Shown: piece after piece, positions 45,253 through 53,903 of the stretch | Position numbering within the stretch: position 1 is the first letter of the stretch | Layout of the letters: each line of letters opens with the position of its first letter | Source of the DNA: Flagellimonas oceani | Lineage (GTDB): Bacteria > Bacteroidota > Bacteroidia > Flavobacteriales > Flavobacteriaceae | DNA: 64,000 nucleotides | Reading direction: 5' to 3' | Assembly: GCF_011068285.1 (NCBI RefSeq) | Contig: NZ_CP049616.1 | Coordinates: forward strand, 248,001-312,000 | Program-made: the position numbers and the translations under genes | The notes under the pieces: generated by a model | Database searches by the model: none | What the model was told of the DNA's origin: nothing | What the model saw: the letters and a program-made list of their open reading frames with translations, nothing else

Positions 45253-45300
45253 TTTAAAAATGTTAAGTGGCCTAAAGATAAAATATTATATTTTCGTTCA

Positions 45301-46299
45301 ATGCTTCAATTGCTTCGGAAAATAGCGTTCCCCATTTCGTTGGTCTATGCCCTGGTGGTTTATGTTCGAAACTTCTTGTTCGATGTGGGTATTTTTTCAT
45401 CCAAATCGTACAAAACACCGACCATTTGTGTGGGCAACTTAAGTGTTGGTGGTACTGGAAAGACCCCGATGACGGAATATTTGCTTCGGATTTTGGAGCA
45501 TCGGAAGACTGCAGTTTTGAGCAGGGGCTATAAGCGTAGATCGGAAGGGTTTTATTTGGCCGATGTTGAAAGTACTGTTTTGGAGTTGGGGGATGAGCCC
45601 TATCAAATCCATAAAAAATTTCCCGATGTGGCCGTTGCTGTAGATGCGGACAGGCGAAACGGCATCGAGCGGTTGGAAGCAATGGTAAGGCCAGAGGTGA
45701 TTGTCTTGGACGATGCATTTCAGCACAGAAAGGTGAAACCGACTTATGCCATTTTGTTGACCACATATCAAAATTTATACGCGGATGATTGGTATTTGCC
45801 CACGGGAAACCTTCGTGATGCCAAAAAAGAGGCCAAAAGGGCCGATGTGATCATTGTGACCAAATGCCCTGAATCATTGGATGAAATTGAAAAGCACAAG
45901 GTGGTGGACAAGTTAGGTCCAAAAGCACATCAAAATGTTTTGTTTGCAAGTTTAAAGTATCAAGATTTTGTAACGGATGGAGAAGATGACAACATCTCAT
46001 TATCCAACTTAAAAGATAAAGAACTGGCCTTGGTCACGGGCATTGCCTCGCCCAAACCTTTGGTTCAATACTTGGAAGGGGCAGGAATTGGTTTTAAGCA
46101 TTTCGAGTTTGGCGACCATCATCACTTCACCGATAGGGACATTGAACAGTTCAAAGGGTTCGAACTGATTCTGACCACGGAAAAAGACTTCGTAAGATTA
46201 AAAGGTAGGGTCGACAAGCTGTATTATTTGGAAATTGCCCATAGTTTCTCAGCAACGGATGAAAAAGTGCTGAAACTTGCCATTGAAGGCTTGTTTTAG
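45301..46299 (+). CDS. lpxK: tetraacyldisaccharide 4'-kinase
   Basis: LpxK phosphorylates the lipid A precursor at the inner membrane. The 332-residue protein has an N-terminal hydrophobic helix (MLQLLRKIAFPISLVYALVV) and the Walker A motif in CVGNLSVGGTGKTPMTEYLL. LSRGYKRRSEGF, VIVLDDAFQHRKV and the membrane-associated LTTEKDFVRL are further landmarks. The start ATG 45301 is 48 bp from divergent nif3; the much longer upstream frame runs antisense through nif3 and is not real. Its end overlaps the convergent kinase gene by 4 bp. Confidence 0.95.
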   Translation: MLQLLRKIAFPISLVYALVVYVRNFLFDVGIFSSKSYKTPTICVGNLSVGGTGKTPMTEYLLRILEHRKTAVLSRGYKRRSEGFYLADVESTVLELGDEPYQIHKKFPDVAVAVDADRRNGIERLEAMVRPEVIVLDDAFQHRKVKPTYAILLTTYQNLYADDWYLPTGNLRDAKKEAKRADVIIVTKCPESLDEIEKHKVVDKLGPKAHQNVLFASLKYQDFVTDGEDDNISLSNLKDKELALVTGIASPKPLVQYLEGAGIGFKHFEFGDHHHFTDRDIEQFKGFELILTTEKDFVRLKGRVDKLYYLEIAHSFSATDEKVLKLAIEGLF

Positions 46300-48515
46300 A
46301 CGGGCCCCTCCATTTTGCTCCTAAAGATATTTTCTCCGATTTTATGGTAGAACACTTCTGGCTTAAAGGGTTTGGTGACCACATCGTTGCAGCCTGCTTC
46401 GTAAAAGCTGTCCAAACTATCATCCAACGAAATGGCCGTTAGGGCGATAATGGGGATAACTTCGTCAAACTTTCGTATTTGCCTTGTGGCCTCTTCACCA
46501 CTGATGCCGGGCATGTGTATGTCCATTAAAATGGCATCGTAGGTGTTGTTCTTGGCCATGTCAATGGCTTCGTTGCCATTGTTGGCAATGTCGCAGGTGA
46601 TTTCTTTTTTGGTGAGCATTTTTTTGGTGATCACCTGGTTTATCTTGTTGTCCTCTACCACGAGTACGTGCAATCCTTTAAATTGGAATTCTTCAAGATT
46701 GAGCTCGAACGAAATATCCTCTCCTTCTTTGCTTTCGTAATCCAGGTCCATTTCAAAGTAAAAGGAGCTTCCATGGCCGAGTTCGCTCTCAAGGTGAATG
46801 GTACTTCCAAATAGTCCCAGAAGACTTTTAACAATGGTCAAACCAAGGCCTGTGCCTCCATATTCCCTGTTGATCTGGATAGATCCCTGTTCAAAGCTTT
46901 CAAAAATGTTCTGTTGTTGGTCTTCCGAAATCCCGATTCCGTTGTCCCTTACTTCAAAATAGAGTTTTACTTGGTCCTCTTCCTTTCTGAGCATTTTGGC
47001 AATGACCTCGACCCTACCGTTTTTGGTGAACTTAAGGGCGTTCCCGACCAAGTTCATGAAAATTTGGGACAATTTTATGGGGTCTCCCATCAATTTTTTA
47101 GGGATGGTGGGGTCGTAATCCAGTATAAGCTCTGTTTTTTTCTCGTGGGCATTTTGTTGCAGCGATTCTACTACATCGTCCAGCACTTTGTGCAATTTGA
47201 ACTCGATGCTGAGCGGCTCCAATTTTTCTGCATCGATTTTATTGATCTGTAGAATATCGTTGATAAAGTTCAAAAGATATTCCCCGGAGAATTTCAAGGA
47301 TTTTAAATGTTCCTTTTGGTGCTCGGAAGGGTTTTCTTCCAATAAAAGATGCGTAAGCCCTGTTACTGCGTACAAAGGTGTGCGCAATTCGTGGGTAACG
47401 GTGGAAAGGAAATTGGTTTTGGCCTCCATGGCCGATACGGCCGCATCCCTGGCCACCTCCAGCTCTTTGTTTTTGGTGTAGAGCAGGTCGTTTGTCTTTA
47501 GTTTTATTTGGTTGTTCCGGAACAGGGAGACCGCCAAAAGGGAGATTATGGTCAAAAAGGCAGAGGTTAAAATGGCGGTGATCTCCGAACGGTTTTTCGA
47601 TTCGCTCAATTCCTCGTTTTTTGCCTGGAGCTTGTTCAGCTCGTTCATTTGGTGGTCGAACCGTATTTTGTCTGCTGTATTGGCTTCCAATTTGGCCTTT
47701 TCAACATTGAATATGGAGTCCTTTATTTTTGCCAGTCCCTTGGTGTAAAACAGGGATTCCGAGTAATTTTGTTTTGATTCATATATGCCCGACAATTGTT
47801 CGTAAGCATTTTTGATTTCTTTGGAAAAACCATGTTTTTCGGCAAGTTCCAAAGCAGCTTTGGAATGGATGATGCCTTCTTCGGGGTCATTTAAGGTTAC
47901 GCTGATATTTGCCAATTGCAGGTTGGCCTTGGTGGCCAAATAGGCACGTTCCTTATCGTCGGAATTTACAATGAGTGCATGAAGATTTTTTATGGCATCG
48001 TTGTACTTTTCTATATTGGTATAGATGTATGCCTCTTGCAGGAGTATGTTGTTGGTAAGGTTCCTGTTGTTGCTGAGCTTTTTGGATTCTTCCAATTGTT
48101 TAAGGGCTTGGAAGTTGTTTCCTTCATTGAACCTAAGTGCGGCGTCCAGGTATAAATGGAAGGCTTGCCCGAAGGAATATGAGGTATCCTTTAACAATAT
48201 GCTTGCACGGTCCCAGTAAAATACGGCTGTTTCCCGGTCCCCTTCTTCCAAATAAAGCCTGGCATATTGATGGTATGTGTCCAGCAAAAGCTTGGAATCT
48301 TCATTGCTTTCGGCAATATTGGCCGCTTGGTTTAGCGTTTCAAGGGCCTTGTCCACGTTGTTCTCGTGGCGATATTTCATAAAATCATTAAAAATCGCTT
48401 TGATGTTGGACGTGGAATTGCCGTCATTTTGGGCAAAAAGGATTTGTGTGCACATGATGCACAGAAAAAACAGCCATCTTAGGCCGGTCCTTTTGTTTGC
48501 CAAGGTTGAGATCAA
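46296..48515 (-). CDS. TPR-containing hybrid sensor histidine kinase
   Basis: This 739-residue protein has a signal-like segment (WLFFLCIMCTQILFAQ) and several TPR-type helical pairs (residues 40-270). A membrane span lies at about 310-332. The HisKA domain has His375 in TVTHELRTP, and a GHKL ATPase follows (NLVGNALKFTKNG, DNGIGIS, YGGTGLGLTIVKS). A C-terminal receiver has Asp665 in AILMDIHMPG. No output domain is attached. The start is TTG, overlapping the gap stop in the form TTGA (a second TTG is at 48503). The stimulus is unknown; it is in line with gap. Confidence 0.9.
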   Translation of the reverse strand: MISTLANKRTGLRWLFFLCIMCTQILFAQNDGNSTSNIKAIFNDFMKYRHENNVDKALETLNQAANIAESNEDSKLLLDTYHQYARLYLEEGDRETAVFYWDRASILLKDTSYSFGQAFHLYLDAALRFNEGNNFQALKQLEESKKLSNNRNLTNNILLQEAYIYTNIEKYNDAIKNLHALIVNSDDKERAYLATKANLQLANISVTLNDPEEGIIHSKAALELAEKHGFSKEIKNAYEQLSGIYESKQNYSESLFYTKGLAKIKDSIFNVEKAKLEANTADKIRFDHQMNELNKLQAKNEELSESKNRSEITAILTSAFLTIISLLAVSLFRNNQIKLKTNDLLYTKNKELEVARDAAVSAMEAKTNFLSTVTHELRTPLYAVTGLTHLLLEENPSEHQKEHLKSLKFSGEYLLNFINDILQINKIDAEKLEPLSIEFKLHKVLDDVVESLQQNAHEKKTELILDYDPTIPKKLMGDPIKLSQIFMNLVGNALKFTKNGRVEVIAKMLRKEEDQVKLYFEVRDNGIGISEDQQQNIFESFEQGSIQINREYGGTGLGLTIVKSLLGLFGSTIHLESELGHGSSFYFEMDLDYESKEGEDISFELNLEEFQFKGLHVLVVEDNKINQVITKKMLTKKEITCDIANNGNEAIDMAKNNTYDAILMDIHMPGISGEEATRQIRKFDEVIPIIALTAISLDDSLDSFYEAGCNDVVTKPFKPEVFYHKIGENIFRSKMEGPV

Positions 48516-49522
48516 ACGTATTTTTTCTTTATGAGCAAAACTATTAAATCAATAATTCTGGAGCAATATCCAGTCTCGTTATCGTACCACCCAATGATTT
48601 TCACCATTTTGCCAATCACGGAGGTCATCAATGAATCAAACGTACAAGAGTAACAACTATTGTTTATGTCGATAGAAACAATAGGGTCTTCGGTATAATT
48701 GAGAATTCCTTTAAGGTTGTTTTCCGCTTGCCTTTTAAAGGTAGCATTTATTTCTTCAATGGACGTTTCCTGGATTACATTAAAGGTGATATCGGTAAGC
48801 GAACCATTGGGTACGGGCACTCGGATACCACATCCGCCAATTACATCTGACAATGCGGGGAAAATACTGGTCAATGCCTTTGCAGCCCCGGTAGTGGTGG
48901 GGATAATGGATTGTCCGGCAGCTCTGGACCTGCGAAGGTCCCTGTGCGGGCTGTCGTGGAGGCTTTGGTCCGATGTATAGGAATGTATGGTTGTAATGTA
49001 AGCTTGTTCTATGCCGCACAGCTCGTTGACGACCTTGATCATTGGCGCTGCATTGTTGGTGGTGCAGGAAGCGTTAGAGATGATTTGGTCCTCACTATTG
49101 ACAATCCCTTCATTGACGCCCATGACCACCATTTTGATAGAGTCGTCCAACGGTGGAACGGAAAGAATCACTTTTTTGGCCCCATTTTTAAGGTGGAAGT
49201 CCAAATCTTCCCTTTTTTTGAATTTCCCCGTGGATTCCACTACAATATCCACTCGGTGGGACTTCCAATCTATTTCTTTGGGATGATGGTGATTGATTAT
49301 GGGTATTTCGTTTCCATCAACAATAATATGACCGTTTTTATGGGAGATATCAATGGTCAACGCCCCGTGGATGCTATCATATTTTAGCAGATGTGCCAAA
49401 GTTTCGGCATTGGCCAGATCGTTTATCGCTACGACATTGATGTTCGGATGGTCGAGCAAAAGTCTGAAAAGTGTTCTGCCAATACGGCCGAAGCCATTTA
49501 TTCCAACAGTGATGTTTTTCAT
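48512..49522 (-). CDS. gap: type I glyceraldehyde-3-phosphate dehydrogenase
   Basis: GAPDH converts glyceraldehyde-3-phosphate to 1,3-bisphosphoglycerate. The 336-residue enzyme has the NAD loop INGFGRIGRTLFR and catalytic Cys153 in ISNASCTTN. ITTIHSYTSDQ, HRDLRRSRAAGQSIIPTTT and WYDNETGYCSR are also present. The sequence INDLANAETLAHLL suggests NAD+ preference. The wording around the active site (SDQSLHDSPH) places it away from the most common central-glycolytic type, so it may be a second GAPDH of the cell. It lies 23 bp after lipA and 4 bp overlapping the kinase gene. Confidence 0.93.
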   Translation of the reverse strand: MKNITVGINGFGRIGRTLFRLLLDHPNINVVAINDLANAETLAHLLKYDSIHGALTIDISHKNGHIIVDGNEIPIINHHHPKEIDWKSHRVDIVVESTGKFKKREDLDFHLKNGAKKVILSVPPLDDSIKMVVMGVNEGIVNSEDQIISNASCTTNNAAPMIKVVNELCGIEQAYITTIHSYTSDQSLHDSPHRDLRRSRAAGQSIIPTTTGAAKALTSIFPALSDVIGGCGIRVPVPNGSLTDITFNVIQETSIEEINATFKRQAENNLKGILNYTEDPIVSIDINNSCYSCTFDSLMTSVIGKMVKIIGWYDNETGYCSRIIDLIVLLIKKKYV

Positions 49523-49545
49523 GATGATATGGGGCGGGTACTGTT

Positions 49546-50421
49546 CTAGTGTATATGCTTGTGGGCTTTGTAGGATGAGCGGACCAAGGCCCCGCTTTCC
49601 ACATGCCTAAAACCCATTTCCAGTCCTAGTTCCTCATATTTTTTAAATTGTTCCGGAAGTATGAACTGTTTTACGGGCAAGTGTTTTTTGGATGGTTGAA
49701 GGTACTGTCCAATGGTGATTACATCAACATTTGCCTTTCTAAGATCTTCCATGGTGGCGATTACCTCGCTTTCTTCTTCGCCCAAGCCCAGCATGATGCC
49801 CGATTTGGTCCTGTTCGCCCCATTTTTCTTCAAATAGTCCAATACTTCGAGGCTTCTATCGTACTTGGCCTGAATCCTTACTTCGCGTGTCAGCCTTTTT
49901 ACGGTTTCCATGTTATGGGAAATCACTTCAGGGGCCACTTTTAATATTCTGTCCAAATGGGTGGAGATGCCCTGAAAATCGGGAATCAGTGTTTCCATTG
50001 TGGTTTCTGGGTTCATCCGTCTTACGGCTTTCACCGTTTCTGCCCATATAATGGAACCCATATCTTTAAGGTCGTCCCTGTCCACGGAGGTGAGCACGGC
50101 ATGCTTTATTTGCATAATTTTTATGGAACGGGCCACTTTTTCCGGTTCTGCCCAGTCCACTGTTTCCGGACGGCCGGTTTTTACACCGCAAAATCCGCAG
50201 GAGCGGGTACAGATGTTTCCCAAGATCATAAAAGTAGCTGTTCCCTCTCCCCAACATTCGCCCATATTGGGGCAGCTACCGGAGGTACAGATGGTATGTA
50301 GGTCGTACTTGTCCACAAGCCCCCTTAGCTGGGTATATTTTTTACCCGTTGGGAGCTTAACCCTTAGCCACTTGGGCTTTCCTTTGGGCGGTATTACGTT
50401 TTCTGCTACGCTTGTGCTCAT
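49546..50421 (-). CDS. lipA: lipoyl synthase
   Basis: LipA is a radical-SAM enzyme that inserts two sulfurs into octanoyl groups on lipoyl domains. The 291-residue protein has both iron-sulfur sites. The auxiliary cluster ligands are C45, C50 and C56 ([12 protein letters not shown]). The SAM cluster ligands are C71, C75 and C78 (CTRSCGFC). The ending [11 protein letters not shown] supplies the terminal serine ligand. A perfect -7 box lies 19 bp upstream of the ATG. The ECF sigma gene is 64 bp further up. Confidence 0.97.
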   Translation of the reverse strand: MSTSVAENVIPPKGKPKWLRVKLPTGKKYTQLRGLVDKYDLHTICTSGSCPNMGECWGEGTATFMILGNICTRSCGFCGVKTGRPETVDWAEPEKVARSIKIMQIKHAVLTSVDRDDLKDMGSIIWAETVKAVRRMNPETTMETLIPDFQGISTHLDRILKVAPEVISHNMETVKRLTREVRIQAKYDRSLEVLDYLKKNGANRTKSGIMLGLGEEESEVIATMEDLRKANVDVITIGQYLQPSKKHLPVKQFILPEQFKKYEELGLEMGFRHVESGALVRSSYKAHKHIH

Positions 50422-50439
50422 AGAACAAATTTAGATGTA

Positions 50440-50447
50440 CAAAGATA
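50440..50447 (-). promoter_or_regulatory. putative -7 box of lipA
   Basis: TATCTTTG on the minus strand is an exact match, 18 bp before the lipA ATG. A second exact match, TAAATTTG at 50426-50433, lies even closer and would give a leaderless mRNA, so which is used is open. Confidence 0.4.
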
Positions 50448-50484
50448 CGAAACTGGGAAGGAAACTTTGTGCCTTTGAACGGGG

Positions 50485-51045
50485 TCACTTTTTTTTGATG
50501 ACTTCTGCCAGAAGTTTTTTGGCACGGAGCAATTTTACCTTAATATTATTGACAGGCTCATTGAGCTCCTTGGCGATGTCGGCATAGCTCATTTCCTGAA
50601 AATAGCGTAGGTTGATGACTTCTTGGTAGTGCGGTTTTAATTTTTTGATATCCTGCAAAAGATTGGCCAGATTTTGCTCTGTAATCAAACGGTCCTCCAC
50701 GGTGGGTGTCTCGTCCAAAACCCTTTTTACCTCGTCTCCGCGCGACTCCATTTCGTTCATGAGGCTACGCTTGCGTTTTCGAAGCAGGTCTACATGAAGG
50801 TTTTTGGAAATGGTGATGAGCCAGGTTTTGAACTCGTAGTTTTCGTCGTAGGTGTCAATTTTATCAAAAGCCCTGGAAAATGTTCTTATGGTAATGTCCT
50901 CTGCATCGTTCTCGTTTTTGGTGCGGAGTACCTGAAAACCATAAACATCGTTCCAAAAAGTGTCTACGAGGTTACTAAAGGCAATTTGGTTTCCCTCTTT
51001 TGCCCTTTGTATGATCTCGTTGATGGAATCGTCGGTTTTTTCCAA
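50485..51045 (-). CDS. ECF-type RNA polymerase sigma factor
   Basis: This 186-residue sigma-70-family protein has region 2 (VDTFWNDVYGFQVLRTKNEN, AEDITIRTFSRAFDKIDTYD, FKTWLITISKNLHVDLLRKR) and region 4 (VINLRYFQEMSYADIAKELN, VKLLRAKKLL). No ATG opens the frame in a sensible place; TTG at 51045 gives MEKTDDSINEIIQRAKEGNQ, the normal N-terminus. No anti-sigma gene sits directly downstream. The upstream small Cys-rich gene ends 27 bp before it and may be co-transcribed. Confidence 0.85.
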   Translation of the reverse strand: MEKTDDSINEIIQRAKEGNQIAFSNLVDTFWNDVYGFQVLRTKNENDAEDITIRTFSRAFDKIDTYDENYEFKTWLITISKNLHVDLLRKRKRSLMNEMESRGDEVKRVLDETPTVEDRLITEQNLANLLQDIKKLKPHYQEVINLRYFQEMSYADIAKELNEPVNNIKVKLLRAKKLLAEVIKKK

Positions 51046-51072
51046 AAAATGAGGCTTACCTAAAAATTAAAT

Positions 51073-51282
51073 TTATTGGGTATTCGTAACGGTATCTTTC
51101 TTGCAATCTTGTTCTTCCGGTAGTTTTCCACAAAAACCACAAGCTTCGCCGTCCTTGTTCAAAAAAGGACTTTGGCTCGCGCATGTTCCTGCAAATTCGC
51201 CGTTCTTTTTCCCCCAGATTTTAATGGCGATTCCTGCAAATGCAAGTGCTAACAATCCTATGGTGACCAATACTAACTTCAT
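51073..51282 (-). CDS. small Cys-rich membrane protein
   Basis: This 69-residue protein starts MKLVLVTIGLLALAFAGIAI, one membrane helix, followed by KIWGKKNGEFAGTCASQSPF and a cluster of cysteines (CGFCGK and DCKK). It resembles small flavobacterial 'membrane or secreted' proteins of about 70 residues with the same FAGTCASQ phrase. A six-residue longer N-terminus from 51300 is possible but less likely. The four cysteines could bind metal or be oxidised, but this is not known. It faces the ECF sigma gene on the same strand. Confidence 0.7.
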   Translation of the reverse strand: MKLVLVTIGLLALAFAGIAIKIWGKKNGEFAGTCASQSPFLNKDGEACGFCGKLPEEQDCKKDTVTNTQ

Positions 51283-51361
51283 AATCCAACTTTTGTACAA
51301 AGGTACAAAATAGCTCGCTAAAGGTATGGGTGTTTAAAGTTTCTTTACCTTAAAAGCCTTA

Positions 51362-52120
51362 TTAGTAATTTATGTTGGCCACGATATTGTCGACAGATGG
51401 AATGTTGTTCCCACCCTTTGGTTCTATAGTGATGTAGCCTACGGCATTATCGGCATAGGGCAGGGCGAGCAGTTTGTCTTTTTCATCAAAATTTTTGATG
51501 ACGCCCAAGTTTACCAATTCCCCATTCACCTCTGCCCACATTTGGAAGCATTTATCCTCGGGAAGTTCCGGGACGTTGCTCACATTGATGTACGACAGTT
51601 TTTTTACAGGGTTGATATATGCGATGGCCTTAAGTTCCTTAGCCTCACGCTCACCTCTTACCTGATATTTTTTGGTGGCGGGATTGTTAAGAACGATAAA
51701 CTGGTTCCTCATATCGGCCAATTGGTCCTTCATGTTGTCCTCCAAATACTTGATTTGGTTGGTGACCAGCGTATTTTCTTCTTGTAATGTTTTGTTCTGG
51801 TTCCAAAAGAATAGGGAGGAGCCGGCGAAAATCATGATGGCGATACTGGCGGCAACGGCATATCTCATATACCTTTTGCTTACCATGGTTTCTTTTCTTG
51901 CACTCGCAATGATGATGTCCTTTAGGCCTTCTGGGGTCTTTTTTGCATACATATTGGCAAAAGTCTCCAAGTTTTTCTGGAGTACCTCATAGGTTTCCCG
52001 TACTTCGGGGTACATGGCAATATATCTTTCCGCCTTTTGGGACTCTTCCTTAGTGGTGTCTCCCAAAAGGTATTTCTCTAAAATGTCGGACTCTAAAAAT
52101 ATTTTAACTTTTTCCTTCAT
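51362..52120 (-). CDS. anti-sigma factor, RskA-like
   Basis: This 252-residue protein has an N-terminal anti-sigma part (ILEKYLLGDTTKEESQKAER), a membrane span at about 88-108 (AVAASIAIMIFAGSSLFFW) and a coiled-coil segment. The periplasmic domain resembles the RskA C-terminal family (KCFQMWAEVNGELVNLGVI, GYITIEPKGG). It should hold the upstream ECF sigma factor at the membrane. Its ATG overlaps the sigma gene stop (ATGA), so the pair is made in fixed ratio. Confidence 0.88.
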   Translation of the reverse strand: MKEKVKIFLESDILEKYLLGDTTKEESQKAERYIAMYPEVRETYEVLQKNLETFANMYAKKTPEGLKDIIIASARKETMVSKRYMRYAVAASIAIMIFAGSSLFFWNQNKTLQEENTLVTNQIKYLEDNMKDQLADMRNQFIVLNNPATKKYQVRGEREAKELKAIAYINPVKKLSYINVSNVPELPEDKCFQMWAEVNGELVNLGVIKNFDEKDKLLALPYADNAVGYITIEPKGGNNIPSVDNIVANINY

Positions 52121-52683
52121 GACAACAAATTTAAGATTAAGAGCAAGGACATTGTTGTGCCGTAAATCTTTCCAAGTTCCCTAAGTCCTATTTTTAGCCG
52201 GGATTTTATGGTACCCAAAGGGATGTCCAGTTCATCACTCGCTTCCTGCTGCGTCATTCCTTCAAAAAACAGGGCCTCTAAAACAATTCTGTACTTATCT
52301 TCGATTTTGTCCAAGTTTTCTTGGATGTCCAGATGTTCCGGGTTAATGGCCTTCACTCCAACATTATATACGTCTGAAACGTCGATTTGGATTTCCTTGT
52401 CCGATTTATTATTCACGCTGCGCAATTTATCTATGGCCGTGTTTCTAACGATCCGGAACAACCATGTAAAAAGTTTTGCCTTGGAAGCATCGTAGGTGTC
52501 GGCTTTTTTCCAGATTTTGATAAAACTTTCCTGTAGCACATCTTGGGCCAAATCCTCATCTTTTACCACCTTAAAGGCAACCCCGAAGAGCGTATCCCCA
52601 TAATTTTCATAAAGTAGGGAAATAGCTTTATCGTCTTTTTCCTCAAGGAGTGAAACAATATGTCTCTCTATCAATGTGCTCAT
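52117..52683 (-). CDS. ECF-type RNA polymerase sigma factor (SigK/RpoE-like)
   Basis: This 188-residue protein has region 2 (LLYENYGDTLFGVAFKVVKD, LAQDVLQESFIKIWKKADTY, LFTWLFRIVRNTAIDKLRSV) and region 4 (LEALFFEGMTQQEASDELDI, GTIKSRLKIGLRELGKIYG). The last residues turn hydrophobic (MSLLLILNLLS), where the frame runs on into the anti-sigma start. It is the first gene of the sigma/anti-sigma pair and most likely auto-regulated. Confidence 0.92.
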   Translation of the reverse strand: MSTLIERHIVSLLEEKDDKAISLLYENYGDTLFGVAFKVVKDEDLAQDVLQESFIKIWKKADTYDASKAKLFTWLFRIVRNTAIDKLRSVNNKSDKEIQIDVSDVYNVGVKAINPEHLDIQENLDKIEDKYRIVLEALFFEGMTQQEASDELDIPLGTIKSRLKIGLRELGKIYGTTMSLLLILNLLS

Positions 52684-52857
52684 TAATGATGCTTTTGGTA
52701 AAATTTTTTATGGGACCAAAATCTAAAATAGGATTTATCTCGTATATAAAACAAAGCTAAGACAGAAAAAGCTTTTTTGTCTTGTGAATTTTGAATAGAA
52801 ATAAGGGGCGCAAAGGCCCTGAAGATATACATAAATTTGGTTAGTTTGGTTTGGTAT

Positions 52858-52888
52858 AACCCTCGTTATTGATTTCAATGCGGGGGTT
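52858..52888. terminator. hairpin downstream of murB
   Basis: On the minus strand AACCCCCG pairs with CGAGGGTT (one G-U) and an inner ATTGA / TCAAT can stack in the same loop. No clear T-run follows on the minus strand, so it may be an mRNA-stabilising hairpin as much as a terminator. It includes the murB stop codon. Confidence 0.4.
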
Positions 52889-53903
52889 ATTTTATTATGT
52901 TCACTTCTGGTTGGATTTTTATTTTGAAGGTTTTTTGTACCTCATCCTGAATTTTTTTGCTTAGGTCAAGAATCTCTTTGCCCGTTGCAGTGCCATGGTT
53001 TACCAAAACCAGGGCCTGTTTATCGTGCACACCGGCATCGCCGAAGCGTTTTCCCTTAAATCCACATTGCTCTACCAACCAACCTGCGGGAATCTTAAAC
53101 TCATTGTCGTCCATCTCGTAAAAGGGCGCATTGGGGTGTTTTTTGATGAACCTATCAAACGCCTTTTGGGAAATTACGGGATTTTTAAAAAAGCTGCCAC
53201 TATTGCCTATTTCCTTCGGGTCGGGCAGTTTGCTTCTGCGGATGGCGATCACTGCGTCAGAAATATCCCTAATGGTCGGATGTACGATTCCTTTGTTTTT
53301 CAATTCGTTCTCAATGGAGCCATAGCCTGTGTGAAGCACATGGTCTTTCTTCGTAAGCTTTAATACTACCGAAGTAATAATATATTTGTCCTTTGCCTCA
53401 TTTTTGAAAATCGATTCCCTGTAGCCAAATTCACAGGCCTCGTTATCAAAACCTTCTAGCTCACCTGTTTTTACGTCCATGGCCGCGCAGCTCACAAAAA
53501 CATCTTTAAGTTCAACACCGTATGCGCCAATATTTTGGATAGGTGCCGTGCCAACGTTGCCGGGGATGAGCGATAGGTTTTCAAGTCCGCCATACCCTTG
53601 CTCCAAGCTCCACATAACAAGTTCGTGCCAATTTTCGCCCGCCATTGCCTTAACTTCCACAAAATTCTCATTTTCTTCTACAACGGTGATGCCCTTTAAA
53701 TTGATGTGGACCACAAGCGCATCGATATCTTTGGTGAGCAACATATTGCTGCCTCCGCTGATAATGAATTTTTTTGGGTACGCCTTGAGCTCCAATACTT
53801 TTTGAAGCTGTACCAGGCCGGTTATTTCAACAAAAAACCGAGCCTTAACGTCAATGCCGAAGGTATTGTAGTTTTTTAAGGATATGTTCTCCTGTATGTT
53901 CAC
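52887..53903 (-). CDS. murB: UDP-N-acetylmuramate dehydrogenase
   Basis: MurB reduces UDP-GlcNAc-enolpyruvate to UDP-MurNAc in peptidoglycan synthesis, using FAD and NADPH. The 338-residue protein has the FAD-binding stretches FIISGGSNMLLTKD, NLSLIPGNVGTAPIQNIGAYGVE and CEFGYRESIFK, and the catalytic serine region GNSGSFFKNP. IPAGWLVEQCGFKGKRFGDAGV follows. It is the E. coli-type (type I) form. The murB ATG overlaps the stop of the aminotransferase gene by 4 bp. Confidence 0.96.
   Translation of the reverse strand: MNIQENISLKNYNTFGIDVKARFFVEITGLVQLQKVLELKAYPKKFIISGGSNMLLTKDIDALVVHINLKGITVVEENENFVEVKAMAGENWHELVMWSLEQGYGGLENLSLIPGNVGTAPIQNIGAYGVELKDVFVSCAAMDVKTGELEGFDNEACEFGYRESIFKNEAKDKYIITSVVLKLTKKDHVLHTGYGSIENELKNKGIVHPTIRDISDAVIAIRRSKLPDPKEIGNSGSFFKNPVISQKAFDRFIKKHPNAPFYEMDDNEFKIPAGWLVEQCGFKGKRFGDAGVHDKQALVLVNHGTATGKEILDLSKKIQDEVQKTFKIKIQPEVNIIK

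Noticed and set aside
45058..45300. N-terminal extension of LpxK by 81 residues
   Set aside because: It runs antisense through the 5' part of nif3, and the standard LpxK N-terminus starts at ATG 45301.
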